Assembly: GCA_022592445.1 (NCBI GenBank)
Contig: JABYQR010000492.1
Coordinates: 1 to 26,968, forward strand
From: Cytidiella melzeri
Lineage: Eukaryota; Basidiomycota; Agaricomycetes; Polyporales; Irpicaceae
Direction: 5' to 3'
DNA length: 26,968 nucleotides
Part shown: positions 10,538-21,200 of the stretch, piece after piece
Numbering within the stretch: the stretch's first letter is position 1
Layout of the letters: each line of letters opens with the position of its first letter
Made by a program: the position numbers and the translations under genes
The notes under the pieces: model-generated
Database searches by the model: none
What the model was told of the DNA's origin: nothing
What the model saw: the letters and a program-made list of their open reading frames with translations, nothing else

Positions 10538-13500
10538 TCAACTGTTCGCCTGGCCGAATGAGCCTGCATGATCAGCTTGACCGTTCTGCCCGTAGTTCAT
10601 CCCACCAAACGTCGACAGATACGCTCCCCAGTCCTCCCACCTAGTCAAGCGCGACCGGTCAGCTGAGAAGCCAAAAGGGGCGACTCGCGCCGAGGAGGGG
10701 GAAGATAGATAGATAGATAGATACTCACTCGAACCCGTTCGGAGCAGCCGACCACATAGACTGTGAGACGCTGTCGGCGGCGTCAGGGATGAACGCGCCA
10801 GCGCCGAGTGACGCCATCCGCAACCATTCGTCTAGGTTCTCGTCTGGAGGATGGACGTATTGGGGTCCGGTCGATTGAGTGGGGTGCGGTTGGGCGGGTT
10901 GCATCAAGGATGCTGAAAGGTTGGACAGGACTTGGTCGTACATCATTGATTGCATTGAGAACATGGGATCCATGTCGAGAGGTTGGCCAGCTTGAGGTTG
11001 CATGTTTTCCATGGGAGGTTGGCTGGTCGATGGGCCGGGTCCGAACGATGGCGTGTCCATGGAGTATATGTCGCGTGGGAGGTTACTGTAGCTTGCCTCG
11101 CCATTCATGCGTCTAACCATTGGTTGCGCTGGCTGAAGAACAGGGAGTTGATTCGCCTCGACGTGGGGAGGGGAAGCTCTGTACATGGATGACTGTGAGC
11201 TTGAGCGTGGTTGAGTGTCCATAGGCTGGTTGGCCTGAGGAGGCGACAAAGATTGAGATGTCTGTCTCGCCTGAGCTTCACCAGCTCGCTTAGAGCCAGC
11301 AAAATGTCGCGGTTCATTTGCGGGTGAAGGTGAGGGCTCTGGGCCAGATTGAGAAGGGGTAGAGTTCTCCGAATTTCGATCCCGCTTGTGACTTGGGTGG
11401 GGGCTCGGTTGTGGTAGTGGCAATTCGCCTACTTCAGCCAGTTCGTACATGATATCCCTACGCATCCTTCAGTGACTGTGGAGATGTGAGACGGAGGGAG
11501 GGACTTACCAAAGCCTCCCAGCAGTGTGCCACCTTAGAGTACCTTTAGCCAGCGACAAGAGCGACGGAAGAAAGATGCGTACTTGCGTTCGAGAGCCTTC
11601 AACATCTTCATAGCCTTGTAAACGTCCGACATCTCTTTTGCTGGATCAGCTATGACGGATCCTGCCCGCTTCCCACCCCAGATGTTCAGCAAAAGAATGA
11701 TCCCGGCTAGAAATAGGGACATCTACGTGCGACGTTCATTCGTCAATACATTAACCATTTAACACCTGAGAGAGCTCACGATGTTCGCAAAAGAAGCTGA
11801 GCCGTGTTTTCGGAAGTTGACATCCAGAACGTGTATGCAGGAGCGAGCGGCATTGGTACATATCGCTAGTGATGGAAACACGAGTGCTGATGGTTTGCGA
11901 GGAGATGAGATGAATGGTCTGTGTACAATGATTTGCAGGTTATAGTACGAGGCATAGAGTGCGGCAGACTGTGCCAAAAATACACGGTCCTCGCGATTTG
12001 GATCCCAGCGCACTGGAGTCGTCACGATTAGTATACGATACTCAATTTGATGGGTAGTTTGATACTCACAATGATCAGGGACCGCATCTATCCATTTGTT
12101 CAATGCAGAGTCCAGTTCAGAGACGATGTGTTGCTCCCAACGAGGACCAATGAAGCCCAATAGCACCTTGGATTTATTAATGGAATACTGAACGAGGTGT
12201 ATTGATCAACAAGCAGCAGTACAAATTATATGACGAGACTTACTATAGTACGGAGCGCGAAAGCAAGAATCTGGTTCTGACGAATCAAGCAATTGAAATA
12301 AGCAACCTTTGAGGGTTTTCCGAGGGGTTGCTTAAACGCGAGATTGGGATCTTCATTCTCCCAGTACTCGTCGTCACATTCTACTGGTAGATCAAGGTCG
12401 AAGCTAGCAAGAAATGAGCATGACCGAGGTTTGCTACGACGTATAGCTTTGACTGACTCTTCATCGTGAATGGCGCAGGGCCTGCCAAGAGCTGAGCTGA
12501 TGAAGCGATCGTAGGCCAGCAGACACCTAAGTGCGAAGACTTATTGAAGATGTCAAGACATCTATAGATGCGATACTTACCAGAAAGCACGTTTCCAAAG
12601 CTCCTCTTCTACAGTTCGCTTCGTAGTGTAGGTTCTCTTTCGATGAGCTCCAACATCTTGAGCCATCCGAATACCTACGCCAATGACTGTCCAAGCAGCT
12701 TGAGGCGTGGCAGACCCGTGAAGGAACACAGCAGTCAACTAACCAGTATAAGCCGTCTCGTTCAATAGCGCGAGGACGAGTCACTCACACATGCGACTTG
12801 TAGGTCATATAGTCGTGGTGGGCACAACAAAGACCTTCTAATCCATTGCACCTGTCGAAACCACTCCCAACCGGAAGAATGTTGACTGTTGCTCCCGGGA
12901 AGAATGACTCGTGGGTCGTCAATGAAACGTGATCCGAGAGCACAGACTAATAAGACGATCGAGCCAAAACCTTCGTCGCGACGGTGGAGGCCGTTCGCAA
13001 TGTCCCTCCTAAAGGTCGGTTCATGGAGAAGGGGAAGGTACAGATTGCAGTCCTCGAAGTAAGCGTCCACGAGTGCAGTCATCAAATCAGGGACTGGGAA
13101 CAGTTCATGGGGTTTTTCGTGCTCAAGAGACTCAATGACCCACTATTGAACGGGTGTTAATTGCGTATCGAGACAGTAAGGATGCGAGCTGCCTCACAGG
13201 GTGCGCTCGCCAAAATTCGGGTCTTTTGCGCGGCAAAATCACCTTCTTGCCCTCTGGGCCTTCGTGTGCCATTTCTGCTCCGGTGTACTCGTGCCTGAGC
13301 ATGATAGCCGTCTGAAGAAACATGACGCTACTTGACTTTCCGAAAAACCGGGGGTGACCGTAGTTAAGCTTCATGTCCTTCATCCCAAGCTCTAGCGTTT
13401 TCCTGTTCAACATTTCATTGTCGCTGGGATCCAGATCACCTTCGTCCACTGAGTTTAATGGAGGTGGGAGAGGATGCGGTCTGCCCTGGGACACAGAGCG

Positions 13501-14117
13501 AGTGGTAATGCCGCCGACCGCCTTGGAGCTTCCTTTAGCAAGCCATGCATCTCTATCGAAAGGACCTCCTAGCTCTGTCAGAATGTCTCTGTCCGGACAG
13601 AGCTAGTACGCAACGAGATCAGATTCATAGGGTTCATATGTATGCCATGGACAAACCTTGACGAGCAGCTTTTCCATGGTGACGACTCTGTTCTCCAAAC
13701 CTTCGACATAGCCTTTAGGTGGTCCTCGTTTCTGGCCAGTCACGGTCATGAGCAAGCCGTCTCATCCGCTGCAGCATGTAACTGACCTTTGCCGCCTCAA
13801 CATAACTACACTCATGATTGTACGTGATGCAATTTGTGCATCGGTTGTTTGGCATTTGGCCTCCATCACCTGCACGTTGCGGTGTAGGATTAGCACTAGC
13901 ACTGCAATTTTGGCCGGCCGCTCAGGCCCCCTCGAAAGGCACTCACAGCGCACTATTGCCAGGACACGCAGTGATCAATATAACGCATGGTTTGAGCGAA
14001 CAGGGCAGCACCTTTCTTTCTACGGCAGATATCACAAGCTCTCTGCACCCGCCGCTTTTTGATACCTGGAATTATCGTCGTATCCTGCTCGCTAATATCG
14101 TCCTCCTGCGACGACAT
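10538..14117 (-). CDS. TF1: Zn2Cys6 transcription factor with fungal-specific TF domain, 920 aa
   Basis: Fifteen exons (minus): 14117-14012, 13952-13947, 13869-13787, 13731-13657, 13602-13198, 13142-12789, 12738-12581, 12526-12458, 12403-12244, 12187-12070, 12012-11780, 11722-11583, 11532-11509, 11457-10729, 10640-10538. All 14 introns are GT-AG (50-88 nt). The zinc cluster uses Cys28, 31, 38, 48, 51 and 58 (C-x2-C-x6-C-x9-C-x2-C-x6-C) and is built across a 6-nt exon. A short linker helix (66-90) follows. The middle homology region (about 226-590) has HEPTFRRDI, DEGFGSIVLLVCALGSRF, GVGIRMAQDVGAHRKR, VECDDEYWE and GFIGPRWEQHIV, as in Fungal_trans (PF04082) regulators. The C-terminal third is Ser/Pro/Gln-rich and ends MWSAAPNGFEWEDWGAYLS. 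It should be a nuclear DNA-binding regulator, with CGG-type half-sites expected for the class; its targets are unknown. The start matches TF2 and TF3 (MSSQED). Confidence 0.92.
10704..10723 (+). repeat. (GATA)5 tetranucleotide repeat in the last intron of TF1
   Basis: Five perfect GATA units (TATC on the coding strand) lie a few bases inside the 5' splice site of TF1 intron 14 (10728-10641). The intron is the longest of the gene at 88 nt. Confidence 0.95.
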
Positions 14118-14372
14118 GTTCAAGTTGTGTGCTCTGGAGTGAACAGTGTGCGACGGTGTCAGTCCAGCCGTGGCGGTGGGAGCCTGAGGGTAAGTTGCCA
14201 CTCTCAGGCGTTCATTCGAACTCTGCGCAGCCGTGATCGGCTCCGACGCTCTTTGACATCCACCATCGTCAACAACTGCACTTTCAAACTCGTACTTATC
14301 CCTGGGACACTCTCAGCTCTTGGAATTGGGTATAACCACATTCATCCTCGTCTGTTGTTCCCTCTTCAAGTC
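14118..14372. promoter_or_regulatory. Shared divergent promoter of TF1 and TF2
   Basis: Only 255 bp separate the start codons of TF1 (minus) and TF2 (plus), so both promoters and both leaders must fit here. It contains a CCG-TGAT-CGG-CT-CCG cluster (14231-14245), the kind of CGG/CCG triplet pairing bound by Zn2Cys6 dimers, and a 7-bp dyad (GCCTGAG at 14182-14188, CTCAGGC at 14203-14209). No clear TATA box was seen. Autoregulation is possible but is only an inference. Confidence 0.6.
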
Positions 14373-17300
14373 ATGTCTTCGCAGGAAGACGACCCGGCTC
14401 AGACGCAGGAGAATGTGGCAAATAAGAAGAGAAGAGGCCCTGCTTGTGACAAATGTAGATCTAAGAAAAGTATGTCATATGCTATACCGCTGCTTTTGCA
14501 TGATGCTCACCGGTCGTTGCCCTTCAGTTCGATGTGAGTCCAAGCGTGTGCTACAATACACTCACACTCAACATCACCCGCGGTTTCAGGTAATGGAGGG
14601 CCCGGTCAGCGGTGTAATAACTGCATAGCGGGAAATCATGACTGCACTTATGTTACGAATGCCAAGGTAAGTATAGTTATTGAGGAGAGTGTCGTCGATT
14701 CGTTTGATATACCCGTGCATTTCTAGAAAAGATATCCCGATCTAGCGTAAGCCTCCTCGAAAGCCAATAAACCCAGGAAACTCATCATTTTGCCAGGCGT
14801 ATTGAGGAGCTTGAGACTCAGCTCGCAAACATGAATAAGCTCCTCAACAAGGCTGGTGCTTCTCCTACCTACGAGCTGCCGCATTGTTTGACTGTATCAT
14901 TTCAGCTTCACCCTGGCGTTGATTTCACGCCCGCTTTGAACGGTTTTGTGGACAACAACAGTCTGTGGATGGTTGACCCAACCAATTCCAGGATCACAAA
15001 GACAGCAGAAGAGTCTTTGCCCTTGCCGCCGCCTCCAATTTCACGGAAGCCTGATGCAGAAGTAGAGGATTGGGATCCCAGCGACGATGATGGGTGTAGC
15101 CATCCTTCTCTTCTAGAGAGGAGCTTTAAGGCTATGTCCATACAAACAGGTCCTCCGCGCTTTCTTGGTAAGGCCAGTCGGTTCTTCTTCTTCAAGAAAG
15201 CTTTCGAGTACAAACAAGAACATGACGGCGCCGAACCAAACAGTATGGCGGAGCCAGGAACACAGCTGCCTTGGAAGCGAAAATCTCCGGAGCTGTGGGT
15301 ACAACAACCGGTAAGCTGCTTCTCGTAGCAGTATCTTTATGCTCATACATACCCAGTGGATCATTCCTATCTTGCAAGTCCGCGAATCGCCTCAGTACTC
15401 GTTCCCCGAAGCGGATTTGATCACATCACTCGTCGATCTTTTCTTCGAGAACACGGGCTCGTTCTTACCTCTTCTCCATCGCATTACCTTTGAGCAACAA
15501 ATGAACTCCGGTCTACATTTCACTGACGAGGGCTTTGGATCTGTCATGCTTCTGGTTTGCGCTCTCGGCGCTCGTTTTTCTGAAGATCCTAGGGTACTCC
15601 AGGACAATACAGACTCGTGGTATTCTGCAGGGTGGAAGTGGTTTGGCCAAGTGCAAAGCACACGTAAGCTTATAAGTGTGCGGCCACCGCGCCTGTTTGA
15701 CCTTCAGATATGCTGCGTAAGTCGCTGCTCTCATGCGTTGATAGATTCGAGACGCATATACTTATAACGCTGACGTAGCTGGCTGGGCTTTACCTCCACC
15801 AATCGATCCTCAGTCAAGCAGCATGGGGCGTAGTAGGGCATGGGCTCCGCATCGCACAAGAGATGGGCGCTCATCGAAAGAAACGCTATGCACGCAAACC
15901 CACGGTCGAGGGTGAACTGATGAAACGTGCCTTCTGGTCAGTACCTTCATGCATATGGTATTCTTAGCTTCAACATATCGTAGGATTCTTATCGCCCTCG
16001 ATGGTGCATTATGCTCATCTTTTGGTAGAACGTGTGTCCTGCACGACGAAGAGTGAGTCTTGATTGTATTCTCACCTCAACGCGTTCTCATCAATCTCGT
16101 ATAGCTATGACGTTGAATTTCCTATCGAATGCGACGATGAATATTGGCTAGACACCGAGGGGAATGCATTGTTTCAACAGCCTGCAGAAAAACCATCAAA
16201 ATTGACATTCTTCAAGTACTTTTTGCGCCTCAAGCGGATACATGTCTTTGCATTGCGAACAGTGGTAAGTCAGCGTGCTACTTAATGCTACCGCAAAGAC
16301 ACCCAGCGTAACATGAACTATACAGTACGCTATTAATCGTTCAAAAGCCGCTCTTGGCCGTGTAGGTCCCCAATGGGAGCAAGACATCGTAGCTAACATT
16401 GACTCTGCTCTGAATGCGTGGGTTGACTCGGTCCCTGAGCATTGTGTGTCTTTTTCGCGCATCTCCGGCGTTCTCTTCTGATTCAGCCCAGTACGTTGGG
16501 ATCCTCACCGAGAAAATCTGGTATTCTTCAACCAGTCCGTTTCGCTATGGATTGGTTATCATAATCTACAAATTAACATTCATCGAGCGTTCATTCCTGG
16601 ACCTTCAGCGGCTCAATCGACGTTGATGTCGCGCGCATCTCTTGCAATCTGCACTAACGCTGCAAGAGCTTCTATCCACATTATGGAGACGCAAGCCCAT
16701 CGACTTGGGCCTGATAGTTTAGCTGCGCCGAGTCAGGTCCGTGTTTGGCAGCCCTACAGCTGTTCAATAGTGTTGAATTCCTCACAGAACGCGCTGTTCA
16801 CCGCGACTGTCGTACTGCTCCTGAATATATGGGGCAGCAAGCGACATACAGAATCTCACAGAGATGTGGAGGAAGTACACAAAGCATGGGAGATGTTGAA
16901 GGCGATGCAACGGAGGTACGTCACTTGCACACGCTTCGGTCGCCTTTCGTTCTTGACTGGCGAATAAGATCATTTGGAGCATCGAGGTATTGGTACGTAT
17001 TTTTGTGTGATTATACAGAACTGTCTCTCACATCCAGCAGCGCAATTCTTAGCGATCTCGCTAATGTTGGAGACATTCCTCTGCCGAAAACGCCAGCTAC
17101 TGCTTATAAGCGACCCCGAAGTCCTGATTCGAGATCATCGCCACCACCTTTTGCTGAGACGTCTAAGGAAGCAAGACCTATCGCTAGTGCTAGGCGATTT
17201 CAGGCTTATCAGCAAGCTCGTTCTCCTGCTACTTCGAGTTCTAGCCGCTCGGGGTCTTCGCAGCCCTCAACTACCAGCACCACAACGATTTCTAGCATCG

Positions 17301-17807
17301 AGCAATGTCAGTCTATTGTGGGTAGTCAACCGCCGCTGTCTGGGTTGATTGGAGAGTGGCCATCTTCGAGCGCGATATCGACTGTGCAGGTCGATTTGTC
17401 GGAGCTCTCTACCTTTCCCTCTTCATCATTGCCGAGCAACATCGCGCGCGAGCCGGCGCCGGTGCAACCTGAGCTACACCAGTTTCCGCCTCTTGACCCA
17501 CGGCCAATTTTCTCACCTGAGCTCGGTCCGGCCAGCTATCCTATGAGCACGCCATTCACGGAGTTCACTGCACCTAATCTGCAAGACTTTGCGGCCGCAC
17601 CTTCAGAATCAATTGGCAATCTAATTGACGACACGCTTGCGATGTGGTCCTTTGCGCCTTCGGGTTTTGAGTGAGTGGAGGAGTCTGTCTATCTGTACCT
17701 GTTCACTTGCTGACTTGGCCGTACCTCGCAGGTGGGATGAATGGTGTACCTATGCCACCAATATGACAGAGATGGCCGGTAGCGGGATGGACCCGACAAA
17801 TATGTAA
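14373..17807 (+). CDS. TF2: Zn2Cys6 transcription factor with fungal-specific TF domain, 875 aa (893 if intron 5 is retained)
   Basis: Exons: 14373-14469, 14528-14533, 14590-14666, 14727-14746, 14797-14851, 14906-15310, 15357-15716, 15779-15936, 15984-16052, 16105-16264, 16326-16443, 16492-16736, 16788-16915, 16969-16992, 17041-17670, 17732-17807. The intron at 14852-14905 has a GC donor (AAG|GCTGGT); without splicing it reads through in frame, adding 18 residues. The zinc cluster is Cys25, 28, 35, 43, 46 and 53 (x2, x6, x7, x2, x6), with a 6-nt microexon. The spacing between Cys3 and Cys4 is two residues shorter than in the paralogs. The middle homology region has HRITFEQQM, DEGFGSVMLLVCALGARF, GLRIAQEMGAHRKKRY, IECDDEYW and GRVGPQWEQDIV. 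The Ser/Pro-rich tail ends MWSFAPSGFEWDEWCTYAT. The 20+55-nt exon pair equals one 75-nt exon in TF1 and TF3. Presumed nuclear regulator; targets unknown. Confidence 0.9.
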
Positions 17808-18218
17808 TCTGACTGCCCCTACCGTCGTTGCTGTCGCGATAGTTGGACATTGAACGGCAAATGCAATCACTAGCAGCATTCTTTACAACTAATCAATTCT
17901 CAAGTTGCATTGATCACGTATCTTCTGGTAGTAAGTTGGTCGTCTGAACGCGGATGAAGTACGCAGTCCTCGTGTCTAATGCACCGTATGATTGTTTCTT
18001 GTATCGCAAATTGGTCAACGCAGAAAAATGTTCAGCTCGTCGGTGCAAGGGTCCGTGTACCAGCTAAACGCCACCAAGTAGCGTTCCTGCCCAAACAGGT
18101 TAGCGCGTACTCATAACACGCCGAAGCGGCAATCAAAGCAGTACAGTAGATCTGACACCGGTGTCTCTTCATAACCGACCACCACCACTGAGGCCAGTGT
18201 CTTCACCATTAGCTCCCC
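17808..18218. other. Intergenic region between TF2 and TF3
   Basis: These 411 bp hold the TF2 3' region and the TF3 promoter; both genes are on plus. No ORF, repeat or RNA gene stands out, and I found no canonical TATA box. Scattered CCG/CGG triplets occur near 18120-18185, but their spacing fits no specific consensus. Confidence 0.5.
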
Positions 18219-21200
18219 ATGTCTTCACAGGAAGAGCAAGAAGATGATTATCAGGTTACGACCGGCGGTAAAAGTAGGAAGAAAAGGAGGATTGGCCGTG
18301 CGTGTGATCTATGCAGGCAGAAGAAAGGTACGATTGTCTCTTACTTGCGCGTGAACGTAATGGAACTGAAATACTGCTAGTTCGATGTAGGTCGTCGGCG
18401 TGGATGTAGTATGAGCTTTCATTCTGAAACTTTCTGTCGCGTACCAAGGCGACGGCGAACAAAGGCCAGGCAAACGATGCTCTAATTGTACCGCGTACGA
18501 CGATGCATGCACGTACGTTCGCTCGGCTCCCAAGGTGAGCGCTGCATCATTGCCGTTCGACAATTTCACTGATTGCTCTCGTCTGTCGTTGTTTCAGAGA
18601 CGCTCCAGGCCGAAAGGTTATGCTGAACAGCTGGAGAAGAGGTTAGCCAAGATGGAAGAGGTCTTGCAAACGGTATGTCACCGACTAAACAACAATCGGA
18701 CTAAAACTTCACGACGCCCAGTTGTATCCAGGAGTAGATTTGACCAAGGACTTTGAGTCTATGTTGGAAGAATCTCACAAAACATCCGACAATGAGCGAG
18801 GACAAGATGAGGAGTATGAAGCGCCTATGCGAACCGGGGATGCGGACACTAGCTTCGACTATGCCATCCCGCCGTCGTTGGCCACACATACGTCGATACC
18901 GAAGTATGGTAATCAGCTCTCCGATGCACCTGAAGGCGATGAGGATGACTTGCAGTCTTCTGGTGACGAGTTGTACACTCGCCACGCCCTTGCACAGCAA
19001 CTTGGTGGGCTGTCATTGCAAGATCTGAAACTGGATCGCAGGTTCTTTGGAAAAAGCAGTACCTTTATGGTGGTCAAGGAAGCTGTGGATCTGAAGAAAC
19101 AGCACCTTCCCGAGTCTGCGACCACCTCACCAGAACCAGTAATCAAAAATGGTCTTACTTTTCCCTTTGCGACAGACGCGAGGGGGGTGAGGTACTTACG
19201 CTGCGGGTGTCCAGACTATGGCAACTTCAATCCGGTAAGTCTCGTGATTCCATAAAGATTCCCTCATCGAGTCTGAAGGGACCTGATAGTGGGCGGTCAC
19301 AATACCTCCATACACTTCCCATTTGTATGAAATCTTTAGCTTTCCTCCTCCGGACCTTTTGTCTTCTCTCGTCTCGCTATACTTCTCAATGCACAACAAG
19401 TACACTCCTGTGCTACACCGACCATCGTTCGAGCGAATGCTCGCGGACAATAGACACCTGAGTGATGAGGATTTCGCAAGCATTGTCTTGCTTGTGTCTG
19501 CTCTGGGCGCGCGTTGGAGTAACGACAGAAGGGTTCTCCTTGACGAGGAGGCGAGAATTGACGATGACGATGAAAGCGAAGATAGAGAGGTGTGGCATTC
19601 TGCAGGGTGGAAATGGTTCAAACAAGTTAGGCTGGGAAGAAAGGCCCTATTTTCGGCTCCGAGCCTTTTCGACATCCAAATTACTTGTGTAAGTTTGCTA
19701 TTGCATTGCTTGGGAATTGGCCGCTCATATTTACTGCTCATATTTACTGCAGCTAGCGTCCATCTATCTTCGAGGTTCTTCTACCTACGAAGCGGCGCGA
19801 ACCCTCATCGGTGTAGGCCTGCGCCTCGCTGAAGATATTGGTGCACATCGCAAGAAAATGTACAGTGCCTTATCACCCGCCGAGGGTGAGATGCTCAAGC
19901 GGGCTTTTTGGTAATTCACTGCTTCACACCTGTCGCCGAACGAATGGCTTAGTGGTCTCTCGGTAGGGTCCTTGTATGGCTGGATTGTACCATGAGTCCC
20001 CAGCTCGGGCGACCATGTGGAGTTCAGTACGAGGAGTAAGCTTTCGCTCTTGTTGGTCGGCGTAAACCTCTGACCTCAAGGTATAGTTTTGACCTAGATC
20101 TACCTGTAGAATGTGATGACGAATATTGGATACAAACAGAAACGACAGTGCATTTTGTGCAGCCTTTGGATAAAAACCCTACTGTCGCTTTCTTCAACTG
20201 CTTTCTACGACTCAATCAGATTCAAGCTTTTGCAATGCGCACGGTAGTAAGTCCAGCATGTCTGATCCTTATATTTACAGCATGAATAATCTCTAACTCA
20301 ACGTGACCAGTATTCTACGTCAAAGTCTAAGACCATTCTAGGCTTCGTTGGTCCGCAGTGGGAAGAGCGGATCGTCGCGGACTTAGATTCGGCTTTGATC
20401 AACTGGATGGATTCAATACCTCCTCATCGTAAGTTCAAAGGCTCCCTTCTAATGTAGTCTAATGTCGTCATAATAACGTGCTGTTCAGTTCGTTGGGACC
20501 CTCGAGCTACCGACATGACCTTCCTCTCTCAATCGGCCATTTTGTACGCAGCATATTGCGCCTTGCAGATCACTATTCATCGCCCTTTCATATCATACAC
20601 GCGAGGCATGACATCGACGCAGTTTTCTTCAGTACAAGCCTCTCGTCTTCCCAGTCTCACCATATGTGTGAATGCCGCGCGTTCGTGCGTCCATGTGCTT
20701 GACATTGCGTGGCAAAGACTTGGGAAAACGTCTGAAGCTGCCGCGGTTGTCCTGCAGTATTGCTTGGTATGTGCCATGTTACACTTCCTCGCATGACAAT
20801 TCTCACCAAGTCTTTCTTAGACATCTGTGTTCCACTGCGGCATTGTCCTCATGCTGAATATGCTGGGCAAGGCAGAGGCCAACAAGTCGAACCCAAATCG
20901 TGGGCCGAGGGATGCTTTGGCTGAGATGAAGGAGATGGCGGATGTGCACTCCGTGATGGATATGTTGAATTTCATTGAGACGAGGTACGTCATATTGCTT
21001 AACAACCGGAGCAAACTTCCTTATATTGAGATATAGATGGCACACAGCCGGTAAACTATGGGATATGTTGTATGAGCTGGCTGTCGTAGGCGACCTTCCA
21101 CTTCCCTCTTACAATCACGCTAGCGTCATGTGGAGTTCGAAGCAAGGGATGTATAAGACAAAATCATCGAGTCAAAGGCCAACCGTCCATCCGGTCAAAA

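Noticed and set aside
13818..14537. 239-codon plus-strand ORF suggesting an earlier start for TF2
   Set aside because: Its upstream part lies over TF1 exons on the other strand, and the MSSQE start at 14373 is conserved in all three paralogs.
16745..17674. 309-codon ORF taken as a single exon of TF2
   Set aside because: Its first 90 or so codons are in a different frame from the conserved LLLNIWG and MLKAMQ segments; only the part from 17041 is coding, as shown by alignment to TF1 and TF3.
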